Positions 9,720 through 21,787 of a DNA stretch of 64,000 nucleotides are shown one piece after another. A program made the translations under genes and the position numbers. The notes under the pieces are model-generated. The model saw only the letters and a program-made list of their open reading frames with translations, had not been told where the DNA came from and did no database searches. Within the stretch, counting starts at the first letter, position 1. Every line of letters starts with the position of its first letter. Source of the DNA: Larix kaempferi (taxonomy: Eukaryota > Streptophyta > Pinopsida > Pinales > Pinaceae); assembly GCA_027924585.1 (NCBI GenBank), contig BSBM01000199.1, positions 12,776,501 through 12,840,500 of the forward strand. Direction: 5' to 3'.

Positions 9720-9724
9720 CCATT
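9720..9724. repeat. Right target site duplication CCATT
   Basis: CCATT directly follows LTR 3 and matches 4159-4163. The copia host sequence continues from here. Confidence 0.85.
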
Positions 9725-10243
9725 TTGGTCTTTGATGTAGAGTAGATTGTATACTTGAATCACCATTATTATTTTCAAAAAGATGATTTTGAAAAACATA
9801 AACTGAGTTGTCCTCTGAAGCATCTAGAGAAGAATTTGGAGAATTTGAATTTCAAGTGTCACTATCAGAAGAATCCTTTTCATTGCCAAAAGAATCCTTT
9901 GAAGTTTCATGATCAAAAGAATCAAAATAACTTTATGTTGAAGGAATGATTTCTGATGAAACAAATTCTTTTTCAAACCACAAAGACTCCCTTGGTTTCT
10001 TTTTCAGCTTCCCTTTGCTTTAGTGTTTTTCTTCTCTAAATGATTAAAGAGACCGTTAATCTCATTAGAATTTTTACTTTATGTTTCATCAAATATTACA
10101 TCCCTACTAATAATGAATTTTCCATCATAAATCAATCGATACCCTTTCTTTTGATCAAAGTATCCAATGAATGTACACTTCATACTTCATGATTGTAAAG
10201 ATGAGAAATCCACTTTGTTTATAGGTGTCCTTTACATAATGTG
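9720..10243 (-). pseudogene. Decayed copia integrase C-terminus (same host element as 3648-4163)
   Basis: On the minus strand a segment at about 10085-10190 reads MKCTFIGYFDQKKGYRLIYD and then SRDVIFDE, the conserved GY..KGYR..D..R.V.F.E block at the end of copia integrases. Below it (9725-10080) is a charged, low-complexity linker with frame breaks, leading into the RT piece interrupted at 9720. The catalytic core of integrase is not recognisable upstream; the next 1.2 kb toward the presumed 5' LTR is too short for gag, protease and integrase, so a large internal deletion is inferred. Confidence 0.75.
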
Positions 10244-11434
10244 GAGAGGTTTTATTAAATTTTGACTAGGAGAATGAAATTATTTATGCTTAGTGAATGA
10301 AGTTATTTTTTGCTCTATGGCTCTATGTAAAGGTTCATTGGAGGCTACTCTAATTGCATGAAATGAAATTGATGCACTAAATCACGGTAGATGTCTACTT
10401 AGATAGATATCGTGCTTGGATGGATCTCATGTGAGAAGCTACGAAGGTGTTTTCTGTCTAAGCACTCATGGATTGTTGGCACTGCGTGCATCTCGTCTTT
10501 CATTGGATCGATCACACCCTTGTAGACCATATTACTGATATTTTAGGAATTTTCACCTTGCACTAGATCATGGAGGGTTTGGTGCACCACTATACATTTG
10601 ACTGTCATATCACTCAGATCAAGTTCTCGAACCAAATCATAGAGATTCTTGGATCCATGAAGAACAATTCATTGTAGGATTGCATGGATGAATTCAATGT
10701 GGGAGATTGGATACCAATTCAAAATTGTTGAGGAAAAGACCATATAGTTGATGTTGTGGCTAATCTGAAATTCACCAGTTCACTAAGGTGGATCATTGTA
10801 GGATCAATTTGAATTGGGTATCCATTGAGATAGGTTGTGGTATTCAGCATTTGGCTATGAATCATCAATTTTTGTAGGATGGATATGAAAATGTGGATTG
10901 AATTTATTGTTGTGGAGGTCAAGAAGAGCCAAATAAAATCTGAAATGGTTTGTTTACCGTCTTTGCAGATTGAAAGATTTAGATCTAAAAAATAATCCAA
11001 TGTATAGCTCTAAAATATGAAATCGTCATATTTACAAATAAATCTAAGAGAAGTTTTACAACAAGATCCCTCTAAATACTAAGAAACAACAGTTTAGCTT
11101 AAAAATTAGCAAATTTATAATAGATCTATTTTGATTTTATGATTAATAATTCATAATTGTTGTTTTACATATGCTAGATTGCGGATCTAGAACTATAAAT
11201 TTCTGAAATAGTTATAAAATTTTAATCAACAATAAAATGAAGATTAGATATAAAATTCAACAACTTGATTTTAAAAATTTCTACAATTACAAACAAAGCT
11301 TTTCTTTATCAACTTGACAATATAATTACCTCGCAAATTTGTTGTCTTCATATTTGAAGAGATCGTGCTAACATTGTGGAGATTGTTTCGCTTCGTCAAT
11401 CCGACATCGATTCTCCCATCAAAATTTCACCATC
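10244..11434 (-). other. Unassigned interior of the decayed copia host
   Basis: No domain is recognisable. A minus frame at 10719-11000 (93 codons) matches nothing I know. By position, between a presumed 5' LTR and the integrase end, this should be leader and gag. An 18-base string (TAGGTGTCCTTTACATAA) occurs here near 10226 and again near 11628 in the LTR, which may mark a rearrangement. Confidence 0.4.
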
Positions 11435-11446
11435 ACTCTTATACCA
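11435..11446 (-). other. Degenerate primer binding site
   Basis: The minus strand reads TGGTATAAGAGT one base inside an LTR end, close to the iMet-type TGGTATCAGAGC. Confidence 0.55.
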
Positions 11447-11447
11447 A

Positions 11448-11744
11448 TGATGAAGAAGTGTCCTTAGACACATAATTTTATTAATAAGAAAAAATAGCTT
11501 ACATTGATAAGTGAGGACTCAAAACACACACTTAACCTCATTTTGAGAAGAAAGCTTGTTCATATAGCTCAACTCTAAACTAGAAACTAGGAGGAAAACC
11601 AATCACATAATCACATGAGTATGATAGGTGTCCTTTACATAACAAACTCTATCCTCATCCAAAAATCTAGAATAAACTAATTTATTCTCATATTCAACCC
11701 TAGAAAATACTTAGAATTTAGAACTTATGATTATGAGGCTAACA
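11448..11744 (-). repeat. Probable 5' LTR of the decayed copia host (approximate)
   Basis: Plus strand TGATGAAGAAG... to ...GAGGCTAACA, about 297 bp; on the element strand it runs TGTTAGCC to CTTCATCA, a TG...CA repeat next to a primer site. No partner LTR is in the window to confirm the ends. Confidence 0.5.
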
Positions 11745-13084
11745 ATTTGCACCTAAAATAACGCATTGTAAAGATGAGCAATCCACTTGCATGATCTCTT
11801 GTATCTATTTGATGTAATATAATTTCCCTCTATTATGTTTTTATCATTGTGGCTAGCATGACTAGATTGGTCGAAATTGAATTCCACTCCACAATCGAGT
11901 GTGACATGTCCATCATCAGCATCCTCAATGTGAAAGTGATGTTAATATGACCACATAGATGGGAGTAAATGCACCTATACAAATGTGAACAAATGACATT
12001 GTCATATGTCTAAGAACCTGAGAATTAATAGAAACATATAGATGTTATAATTCAAATGTGCATTATAAAGTTAAAAATGTCATAGAGAGATTATTATAGA
12101 GTTGTTTCACCCAATCCTTATGTTTAGTGTATCCTCTTCACCATGTGGGTAATGACCAAATGCACCATATTTCTCTTTGATTTGGTCAACCACCCAAATA
12201 TTGGGACATATCATTGCCATATTTTATTTTAAATGGTCAAGATAAGTCATTGTTTGAGTCCTACCCTAACCCACCTTATTTTATACTACATAGGAGTTAC
12301 TCAAATAATGTATGCAACCATTTCCTTTGAATCAGGTAAAGTAGTTAGTAATGGATAATTAATGTAAAAATGGTCTATATGTTAATTAAGACACATTAAG
12401 TAGTTAGGATTTTGGCTATTGAAATCATATTTAAGGATTTCAGAGTTTATAGATTGTTTTGTCAAGAATATCTTTATTGGAGCTCTGCTTAAGTGAAAGG
12501 TTTCACAACCTTAAGAGGTGAATGAACATTGTTTCCTGTATTAATTTTTATAATACAAAAGTTATTTCACCTCATCTTTCTTATATATTTCCTTTGAATA
12601 AGTATATCTACATTATAATTTCGGGTATTTCACATCATTTATCTTTGTTTATCTTGTGAATGAACACCGCTAATGGTATTAGAGCATTTTCCTGAGCCAA
12701 TGCGACTCTATAAATTTTGTAGATTTCTCTTAGGTTAGAGACATGGTCCAATATTTAAATAACATAGAGATCTATCATTCAGTGGGTAAACCTATAGCTG
12801 GGGAAGCATATATGCAGATAATACAACTATCACTAAATCACATTTGTTGGATATCATTGTAACCTCTATTAGTTGTTACTTGTTTTTGCAAACCAACATC
12901 TGCCAAAAAGCACCTACTAAGACTTATGGAAACCTTAGTAGTAGTTCAAAAAGGAAAAAACTAGTAACCAACAAATAGAAATTAAAACTATACTAAGAAA
13001 ACAGGAAAACTGCATTAAGATAAATCTAAACTAATATTTTTATGCATTATTCATCAAGCAAACAGATAGAAACATTTTTTAAAG
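11745..13084. other. AT-rich stretch without a recognisable gene
   Basis: No ORF of interest on either strand. TGGTATTAGAGC at 12674-12685 on the plus strand resembles an iMet primer site, and the preceding 300 bp (about 12363-12670) has the look of an LTR R-U5 segment, with a TTATAATACAAAAG block near 12550. I treat it as a possible LTR relic only. Confidence 0.3.
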
Positions 13085-13777
13085 AATAAAAAATGCTCTT
13101 TCAATATCTAAAAAATGGAATTTACAAGGATTTAAGATCACCTTTGAGTTACAATACGAGAGGCCCTTGTAGCTATCCGAGGGAGGGTTCACTTGGTCTT
13201 CTTGCAATCCATGGTTCTCTAGCCATTCGTCACATACACAATCTCCAGCAGGTTGAGAATGGAACACAAAGCGAGTTCTGGTCTCAGGGAGATTTTCATA
13301 GAGTAACATCTTAAGTAATGTATGGATAATGGGTGTTGAGTGATGGACCTTGATGGTTCATTTATAGGCACGATGGATAGCTCTAGGATAAGTATAAGGC
13401 TTTGATTTTTTATTTTTGGCTTTTGATTTTTTATTTTTGGCTTTTGCCTTTGATTTTGATTTTTGGCTTTTGCCTTTGAATTTGTCCCTTTCACTTTTTT
13501 TATTCTTTTTCAAAATTGGCCTATCATAGGTGTCATGCCAGGTTTCTTCTTTTTCTTGAGTGATAAAAACGAGAAACATCCAAAAAACAAGTCAGAGCAT
13601 CAGTTGCTCATTTTTTAGATTATTGAGCAAATTAATTTTGTAAAATGACCCTTTTTATGTGCAACTTTGATTTTTTTGTTTCACCAAGGTCAAAATAGTG
13701 GAAATGGAATGTGGCAATGATGTATAGGTGTGATGGGGCTAATGACAAGGTCGGCAGACAAAATTTAGGTGTTAAAA
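13085..13777 (-). repeat. Probable 3' LTR of the gypsy element at 14.9-26.2 kb (approximate)
   Basis: A minus-strand TATA box (TATAAATG, 13359-13366) lies mid-repeat. The inner end GGTGTTAAAA and the following pyrimidine run (polypurine tract on the element strand, near 13781-13788) match in layout and partly in sequence the LTR/tract junction at 37081-37102, including the downstream TGTGTGAGG and GAGCTCATC. A TTTTTGGCTTTTG simple repeat occupies 13400-13490. The outer end is not defined. Confidence 0.5.
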
Positions 13778-13783
13778 AATTAC

Positions 13784-14931
13784 CCCCTAATGTGTGAGGT
13801 CAAGAGCTCATCGTATGGATGACATATTGTTGACGTAGGGAAAAATCCTTGCGCCGACAGTAGGGATTCTCCCCAATGAAAAGTCTCAACTAGACTATTC
13901 ACTGTTTGTAATGGGGAATCCACTTGGTTAATGGTCCAGCTACTGTAGAATGTAGTTTGAATTTAACTTTACCAGTTGCATCCCGTTCTACCATTTATAT
14001 TTTATATTTGGGGATGCAAATGTAAAATGCTCTAACTCTACCAATGCATGATTCTAACTAAACTAGATTTGATTGATAGGTAGAAGCCTCACAAATGATG
14101 TGCAGGTTCTTACCTCTCGTCTTACCACTTCTACCTTATCAATCAACTAAAGCTACTCTAATAAAATACATCTTTTAACTAATTAAACTAATCTATCCTT
14201 GTAAGGAGCGAGTTTTAAAATACAATTAATTGTTGAGATTGTTAATACCAATTCAATAGCTAACTAATTGAAATAAAGCATACGCGATCATATTAAAATG
14301 ATTATACAAAGATAACTTTGATATACATTAATTTCATCCATTACCCAATTCTACACCGAAAATTGCATTCCATGATTAAAACCAGCAAAATCAGTCACAT
14401 GCCATTATAATAGTCCAATAAAGTAGGAAATATATTACTGCATAAATATGAAGGAAGGAAGAATTAATTATGCACATTCATCCATAATATTCCATGCAAA
14501 ATCCATGTAAGATTTCATCCAGCAAAAAGGTTCTTTCTCATTAGCAGAAAAATAATTATCATACAAAATGGTACTAGACTCCTATTACACTAGTCAAAAG
14601 TCCTTTCTCCTTCTACCCCATTCTATTTATCTTTACAAATATTTGTCTCTATGTGACCAATCACTTCACATTCCATCTTAACTCTTGATTTCCACAATTT
14701 TGTCTTTTGTGGTTACACCCAAAAAATAACCAAAAATAAATAATAAATTGCAATTTACATTAATTTGATGGAGGATTTTCTTGACTTAAAATGTAATTGC
14801 CCCAAAGGTCACTTTCATAAGATATCACATTTAATTTTTGAGGTTCTAATAACTTTAAAGCAACTTCATGAGTGGACAATTATTTGACCATATATATTAA
14901 TCCATTCATAAATTTCTTCTGTCAATAACTC
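13784..14931 (-). other. Non-coding segment between extra ORF and 3' LTR
   Basis: AT-rich with no frame or motif I can support. Position suggests it is the untranslated part of the gypsy element upstream of its 3' LTR. Confidence 0.4.
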
Positions 14932-17157
14932 TTAGGAGTGAAAAATTTGCTTTTGTAATTCACAAGCATGTTCACAAAATGGTGCCAAGACATGCTTATG
15001 TGCTTGAGAAATTCTGAGATGTTCCATCAAAGATTCCTTTTCTTTAATCCATTCATCCATATGAGCTTGCAAGGATCCATTTTCAATTGTCGAGTATTCT
15101 ACCTGTTGATTTAACTGGGTTTCCTTTCCTTCTAATTCCTTGATCTGAGCTTGAAAATTAGCTCTTTCTCCTTCCATAATTACTAGTTGTACATTTAGAG
15201 AATCATTTTCATCTTCAAGGCCTTGATAATCCAGCAAAATATTTTATTTATCTACTTCCATGGTGTCCTTCTTTCTTTTCATCTCAATTCCTTCCCCTGG
15301 AACACTCACTAAGTTATCGTTTAACTTGAGCATCGTTGCTTTGCTGCATTCTAAATCATCAAGTAATTTGTCTACATTTGCTGCATTTGTTTTTGCTGCA
15401 ACAACATTTAGAGAAGCAGTAAATTTTGGATCTTTGTTAGTACCCTCTACTAGAGTACTTTCCTGGATGGTTACAATATTAGGTTGGGTTCCAATTTTCA
15501 ATCTTTTTTCTGTCCTTTTTTATGGTCTTCCTTTTTGGATAAAAAACAGTGGTATCAAGCTTGGCCACAGAATGTTGCTTTGAGGGAGTAAACGACGTGA
15601 GTCCAAGCTCATCCAATGGAAGATGACCTCCAGTAAGAAGAATTTCCGGATTTAGATCGGAAAGATTGTCCACATCCATATTTTGTTTATTTTGACTTTC
15701 TTCCTTATTTTTCTTTTCTTCCACAGCTTTCTTGATCTTCTCTTCTTCTTATTTTTTCTTGTCATCTTCATTTTGCAATTTCTTTTGTTCTTGCTCGCCA
15801 GTTTACTTATTTGTTTTTTCTTGTTCTTCTTTTATTCTTATTTCCTCTTCTCTTTGTCTTATTTATGCTTCTTGTCTATCCATTGGGTCTTCTTGTAGTT
15901 TCTTTGCATCTTCTTTCGCTAATTCTTCCTCTTGCAATTTTTTTGCTTTCTCAACTGCCAGTGCCTTCTCACTAGCCTTATTTTTCTCATCTTATTTTAT
16001 GGCTTCTTTTGCTTGGATTAAACCTACCTCTGTTTTCCTACCAAACCTCTTGTTCAAATCTGCCATGTTCTTTTCTCTATGGTATACTTCTCAATCTTTC
16101 AAGAAATTATAATAATATTCGAAATTGATTCTGCAAGAAGCACAGTGCTTGCCTACCTTCTGTAAACTATCATTCCTAACAAATATTTTCTCTCCAAAGT
16201 GATATGATTCCAGCTCTTTTACAAAATTCTCGGCGCCTTTGAATTTAGTGAACTTATATGCTCCAATAGTGAAAGGGAGTGGAGGGTAAGATGCTTTCTT
16301 ATTCTCATGTAGAAAATCTCTGGCTCCGTTTATGAATATCTTCCTTACTTCTTCCTTGTGAACAATATAATCTATGACATATATTGGAATCAAAGAAGGA
16401 CTTTTAGTGCCTCCGTACATCTGAATATAAGTGCCTTCTAGTGTGCAATAATAGTCCCCATACTCACTGATCACCTTTAGTGTTGCATCTAACATACAAT
16501 TTGGCTCTTGATTGAAAATTAATTCATACAAAGGTACTATAAACTCTTCACATATGAGTTTGTAAAAGTTTGTGTACTTATGGGCCCACGTGATCTGGTA
16601 GGCTACATAGATGGGAGTTTCATCTGGAACCCTATAACATCCTAGTTTATAAACTGGGTTCCTAATCAAGATGCAATCTATTAGGTAAGATACCATGTAA
16701 AATTATGCTTTCTTCTGCTTCAAACCTTCTTGAGTTGTTGATATTGCTTTAGACGTGCTCTCTGAGATAATATCTTCCCAACTGAATACAGTACCATGAG
16801 TGGTAACGTGATATATTATCGGAACCCAGTTGAGCTTATATATCTTTGCATTTTCCCTCCCAAAGATCCTGCACAACATCATGGCCACAATTCTGAATGC
16901 GGTTTTTAGATTCTGTGTATCATGTTCTCCACTAGCTCTTTGCCTCAACTATTTTCCCGGCAGAAGCATTTTCTCCGCGTATTCTGAGTTCTCTATTTTG
17001 ATACCCTTAATCCATTCATCTGTTAGAAGTACTTTGGGAGTAGGTAATTTGTAAGCTTTTCTTATGTGTGCTGGTTGAAATGAGGCCAACCCATTTCCAT
17101 TGACTCCTGAAATGATCCTAAAATTAGCATCTATATGAGTCAAAATCCAACCTATTA
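14932..17157 (-). pseudogene. Extra ORF of a gypsy element: unknown globular domain plus long coiled coil
   Basis: One frame runs from about 17157 to 15479 with nonsense codons near 16949, 16703, 16091 and several at 15745-16000, then shifts frame to continue to 14932. The first 350 codons hold an unknown globular domain with blocks such as VLLTDEWIKGIKIE, YRVPDETPIYVAYQITWAHK and EYGDYYCTLEGTYI. The next 150 are Lys/Glu-rich coiled coil, and the last 180 are acidic with further heptads (ELEGKETQLNQQVE). I do not recognise the family; it is not Gag, protease, RT or integrase. It lies downstream of the integrase on the same strand as the gypsy genes at 20.7-26.2 kb, so I infer it is an accessory ORF of that element. 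A host pseudogene is the alternative. Confidence 0.6.
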
Positions 17158-18369
17158 CCTAGGAACATGGAAACAGTTCCAATCAGGTTGCAGCTTTGAG
17201 GTGTCCATATTTCTCCACATCTTGATAAATAATTGTTTCCTCGATTGAGGCATCTTGCATGTTCTGATTTCTGATGATTTGATATATTTCTCCCCAGTTC
17301 TATTCGGGGACTACTCTGGTGATAGCTCTTGTATCTTCGAACAAAGTTTCCATAGTAGCTTCTAGAACTACTTCAATGTTCGAATAGGATTCTACAACTT
17401 TGACTTTGTTCTTGGAAGATCGCCTATAAATATCATGATCTTGTAACAAACATAGTATCAAGAATCTACATTGTCTATGTGTGTATTATAGCCAAAATGA
17501 CAATAATGAGGTCTTTAAAACATGAAAGAGTTCAGTTGACTCAAACTCCATATTATCAAAAGTTGTATGTATCTTAACTTATGTCAGCTGTCAATTTATT
17601 TATAATTTACTTTTCAATGCAAGTTACTCTCTGAAGAGAGTATGGGCATGAAACAACTTCTGTAAAAATTTAAAAATTCTATCTTATGTTTGTCCTACCA
17701 AACTAGAATGATCATTTCAAAATTAAAAGCAAAATTATTAAGGGGCTATTTTGGCTTATGGTAGTTCAAATCCTCATAAGTTTCTAAGCATGTTCCATTA
17801 GGTTTTTAGGATTTCAAAAAAATGAATGAAAAATGCAGCAACCATATATCAAATTTTAAGTACACACTTATTTCTTCAAATTCAAGCATTCATATTATCA
17901 TGAAACTAGCTCAAATGTGCCCTATTTCTGAAACTAAACACGCAAAAGGAATTCTATAGGAAAAAATAAAATGGGCACAAGTCATTTTATTGACCATTCT
18001 AACTAAAAAATCGAAGTAACTAATGTCGTGCAACTCTCGACTATTCTTCCAACCAACTAAACTCCAAACACCTAGGGTTTTATTTCCCCTTTCTAATAGG
18101 TAGGTTCTGATGGAGGCATTGTTGATGGCTTTAGTAAGTAAAACCCTATCCAGAGACTTATTGAAGTCAATTTCTCATCTTAGGAGCACTCAAGAAAAAT
18201 CTACGGGGAGAAGAAATAAATGGTTAATAACCATGTCAAGGAAAAGGCTACCGTGCTTAAACCACACTCAATCGTGATCCTCCCTGGTCATGGTTCAATG
18301 CTTCTTCCCTATCATATCATATAGCGAGGAAGAACATTCCTTTTCAAACAAAGGCGGACACAATACTAA

Positions 18370-18505
18370 GGTAACTGAAAAAATTAAAATAAAAAATAAA
18401 AAATAAAAATAAATAAATAAATAAAATAAAATAATAATAAAATAAAATAAATAAATAAAAATAAATAAATAAAAAATAAAAATAAATAAAAAAAATAAAA
18501 ACGAT
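18370..18505. repeat. AT-rich simple repeat (AATAAA/AATAAATA type)
   Basis: About 135 bases of almost pure A and T with AATAAA and AAATAAAT units. It generates a false Phe/Leu/Ile-rich reading frame on the minus strand. Confidence 0.9.
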
Positions 18506-18819
18506 TTTAACCTAAGCCTCTGCCCTTTCTCCAATTAGAAGCAAACAAATTCTACTAAGGGAGACTACGGTACTTACCTGACAATGTTGAAAATGTGACT
18601 TAGCAGACAGGATGCTCCAGGTGGCATTGATGCTTTGGCAAGGGTTCATTGTATTCGAACGAAGCAAACGACGTTTAAAAAATGGAGTGTTGAAAGAATG
18701 GATTTCCCCTTTTAAACAAGTTCTTAACCCTAAAAACAAATACTCATTAATTGGACCCCTTTTCACATGACTTCAAACGGTGCTAGCATGGACTAACATT
18801 TCATCGAAGGTAGAAAGCC

Positions 18820-19275
18820 CTTTTACCCAACGTGTTTCGCTGATAAAACATATTTAACACTGGCATGTTTCGGAGCAATTAGTGGTTTTGCTCTGGTACA
18901 TTTCGGGCTAAAATTCAATTTTACGCCAGCTAGTTTCGAGCTACCTCTCGGTTTTGCGCCAACGTTTTTTCTATTCATGTGATATGTGATCTGCATAGAA
19001 CCTCGCCGGTGCAAAAAATACAAAGGGACTCAATGTATGTCGGAGGTCAAAATGATTCGACATAGGTTGTTTCGTCGAAGAAAATAAAAAATCCCCCAAT
19101 CGACACGAAAAATACTTCTCTCCCGACCATTTCGGAACCAAACAAAATTTTAGCCCAGTTATTTCTACGTCAATTCTGATTTTTCCCCAATCTGATCGGC
19201 GCTAAACTGATTTTTTTCTTAGACCGTTTCGGAGCAAAAATGATTTTGCTTCCGACTGTTTCGGCGAAAAATTAA
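18820..19275. repeat. Degenerate 32-34 bp tandem repeat
   Basis: Units share GTTTCGG followed by GC and later TTTTGC; starts are seen near 18866, 18900, 18933 and again 19129, 19226, 19258. Read on the minus strand, the first block gives 11-residue periodicity (SKLAGVKLNFS, PKCTRAKPLIA, PKHASVKYVLS), which suggests that it once encoded protein repeats. Confidence 0.6.
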
Positions 19276-20694
19276 TTTTGCTACGAAACAACAAAACTTA
19301 AAAAAAAATTCTAAGTGTTAAAAATTAAAAAAATTCTAAGGCAGCTAACTCTATAAACTTTTGAAGCCTATCGAGTAACATAAAGATAAAATCTAAAGAT
19401 GTGTTCAAAAAATAAGGAGGGGCCCAAAAATTTAAGCAAATTTTGGGGAAGAGGTTGCAGCTGCAACAGATGGCGACTAGTTGGGGAACTTAGATATCTG
19501 AAAAGGGCACCAAAAACTCTTTTGTAGTAGATAACTTAATTAGGGTAAGAATCACTTCTACTTATTAATGATTTCTAATTGTAAGAGTCACGCTTCATTA
19601 TTTTTCCTTGAGATTAAAATTTTCTATTTCAGTTTGGAAAAAGTGCCTCTTGGATCATAAATGATTATTAGTTCCAAGGATAGGGAAGCCTGGTTTATAA
19701 TTCCCAATCACTCTCTTGAGGCTAGAGTATGGGTTTCATTTACTTACCCTATCCTTTAGCAGCCACTAAGTAATACACCACAGGATCGTAACAATATCAA
19801 GCAGATGTACTCGTGTGTTCCTCATTACTATACCACTTGCATTTCTTTGATGCTTTAGCATACTTTTATGCTTGAGTCCTTTTAATATACAGTTCTCTTT
19901 GTATTCAGAGATTCATCGTAGGTTCTTCCATCCAAGATGTCCTTTTGTGTGAGTAATGAACATTTTATTTGATTTATCATACCCATGGACAAAGAAGAAC
20001 CTTCCTTAGTGTCATCAAGAGTATCATCTTGATTGGCTTTCATATATGCTTATTCTTCAAATATTCAATTTTGACTTTGATGGATATTAAACTTTTTAGA
20101 GAACCCTTTGACTCTATTTGTGCCCTTTTTTTTTGCTTTAATATTGTGGTATAGGATCATTTTGATTGTCGTATATCTACAAGACTTGCTCCCTTTCCAT
20201 GGGTCAGTTATAGTATACTATTGAGACAAAGTTACTTAAGTGTACAGTGAGCGGAGCACCAAGATAGTAATCTATAAGTCTTCATCCTGGCTATTTACAC
20301 GGGTTTTAGTACATTTTAACATAGAATGAACCAAGTGACAGATTTTCCATGAAATAGAATGACAATTAAGACATATAGGTTTCAATGGATATTTACAAAA
20401 AGAAATATCTTATAGGTTTCGAAGCAATTGTCACTCCTTCTAAATTCCTAAATATTTCCACAAGATTAATTCTATGAACAATATTAGATCTTAGTTTCGT
20501 GCTTATCACTCTGATTATTGAGCTGACTTTATTCAAAAAAAAAGATGAAAACTAATAGTAAGGCTAAAGTTAACTATTCTGAAAATAAATAAACAACAGA
20601 AAAGAAAATTATTTATGTACAGGAAGCTTTACTAAACCTAATAAAAGTACCGTTTGAGAGCTTGGTTGTTTACGTGAAGAGTTTCCACTTCTCC

Positions 20695-20943
20695 TTATAG
20701 ATATTGTAATCTATATATTCCTGGGCCAAGCTTCTCAGCAATTTGGTAAGGGCCAAGCCATAAATGTTGAAACTTGGTGTGCTTTCCCTTTTCTTCATGG
20801 GGATGATCCCACTTTAGAAATAGGTCTCCTACCTCAAAATATTTCTTTCCAGACTTCTGACTATCAAACCATCTCTTGATATTACATTGATGGAGGTTAA
20901 ACTTGTCTCTAGCCTTTTGTCTTTCTTCTTCAATTTTTAACAA
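20695..20943 (-). pseudogene. Gypsy integrase C-terminal domain
   Basis: Reads RDKFNLHQCNIKRWFD, then FEVGDLFLKWD and LWLGPYQIAEKLGPG, the conserved GD.V..W....GP..I......Y.L pattern of the small beta-barrel at the end of Ty3/gypsy integrases. It is out of frame with the integrase core at 21054-21713 and separated by stops. It ends IYRLQYL. Confidence 0.85.
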
Positions 20944-21053
20944 CGTATTAATTCATGATTGCATGATCCTACTATTCGATCCTCAATATGCTTGAGATAA
21001 CTGCAAGGAGGGTAACAAAACATTTGGAGAAAGTATAGCCTCCTTCCCGTAAA

Positions 21054-21713
21054 CTAACATATAAGGAGAACCCCTAAAGAATTCTTCGGAGTGACCCTAT
21101 CATCCCATAGAGCGTTGGGAAGAGCTACATGCCAATTTTGTTGATTTTCAATAATAGTCTTCTTTAATATTCTAATTAAGTTTTTATTGGTGGACTCTGC
21201 TAATCTATTTCCTTGTGGATAATAATTAGAAGAATAATGCAACTTAAGTCCCTTTTCCATAGCAAACTCACTTATTTTCAAAGAAGGTAAATAGGAAGCA
21301 TTGTCAAAAACTAAAGAAATTGGAACCCCAAACCTGGTTATGATGTTCTCCTGCAGAAATTTAATAACTGAATCTTCATTGACTTTGTGTAAAGGAACAG
21401 CTTCGATCCATTGAGTAAAATAATCCATTGCAGTAAGAATGTAACGATGTTGTAAAGAAGAGTTGGGGTTGATTTCTCCAATGATGTCTAAGCCCCACTG
21501 TTCAAATGGCTTGGAAATGATGACTGGTTGCAATGGTGCTGCAGGTTTTGATAGTCTATTGGCGCTCTTTTGGCATATGTTGCATTTTCGTGCATAAGCA
21601 TGTGCATCTTTGAAAATGGTGGGCCAGTAATATCCAGCTCTTAAAATTTTATGTGCGGTTGTAGCTCCATAATAATGACCTCCCGCGGGGCCATCATGTA
21701 ATTCTTTAATCAC
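21054..21713 (-). pseudogene. Gypsy integrase: zinc domain and catalytic core
   Basis: Begins with the histidine arm and TAHKILRAGYYWPTIF followed by CNICQ (HHCC zinc finger). The core shows WGLDIIGEI (first Asp), LVFDNASY (second Asp; the usual D-N-G is D-N-A here) and a degraded QGNRLAESTNK (Glu). About 219 codons are open, then decay. It would insert cDNA into the genome. It lies in a different frame from the RT block upstream, so at least one frameshift separates them. Confidence 0.88.
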
Positions 21714-21787
21714 TTTCTCAGCATCATCCTTTTCTAAACATCTAAGAAATACTCTGTCATAATTTCTCTTGAATAGTACTCCATTGA

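Larger units (their letters stand above)
17158..20690. other. Gene-free stretch with low-complexity and short repeats
   Basis: No coding sequence is recognisable. It holds an A-rich AATAAA-type tract (18370-18505), a decayed 33-bp repeat (18820-19275) and a plus-strand leader-like motif TGGCGACTAGTTGGGG at 19471. The latter resembles the primer-site region of Tat/Ogre-type gypsy elements, which would make the sequence up to 19468 (ending CTGCAACA) an LTR relic on the plus strand. Confidence 0.4.

Noticed and set aside
12360-12690. Plus-strand LTR with primer site at 12674
   Set aside because: Only the degenerate primer-like motif and AT-rich layout support it; kept as a note, not called as an element.
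15683-16112. Plus-strand Phe/Ser/Leu-rich reading frames that look like membrane proteins
   Set aside because: They are antisense shadows of the Lys/Glu-rich coiled-coil ORF on the minus strand; poly(A/G) coding yields poly-Phe/Leu on the other strand.
18295-18534. Minus-strand frame rich in Phe, Leu and Ile
   Set aside because: It is a translation of the AATAAA simple repeat, with no other support.
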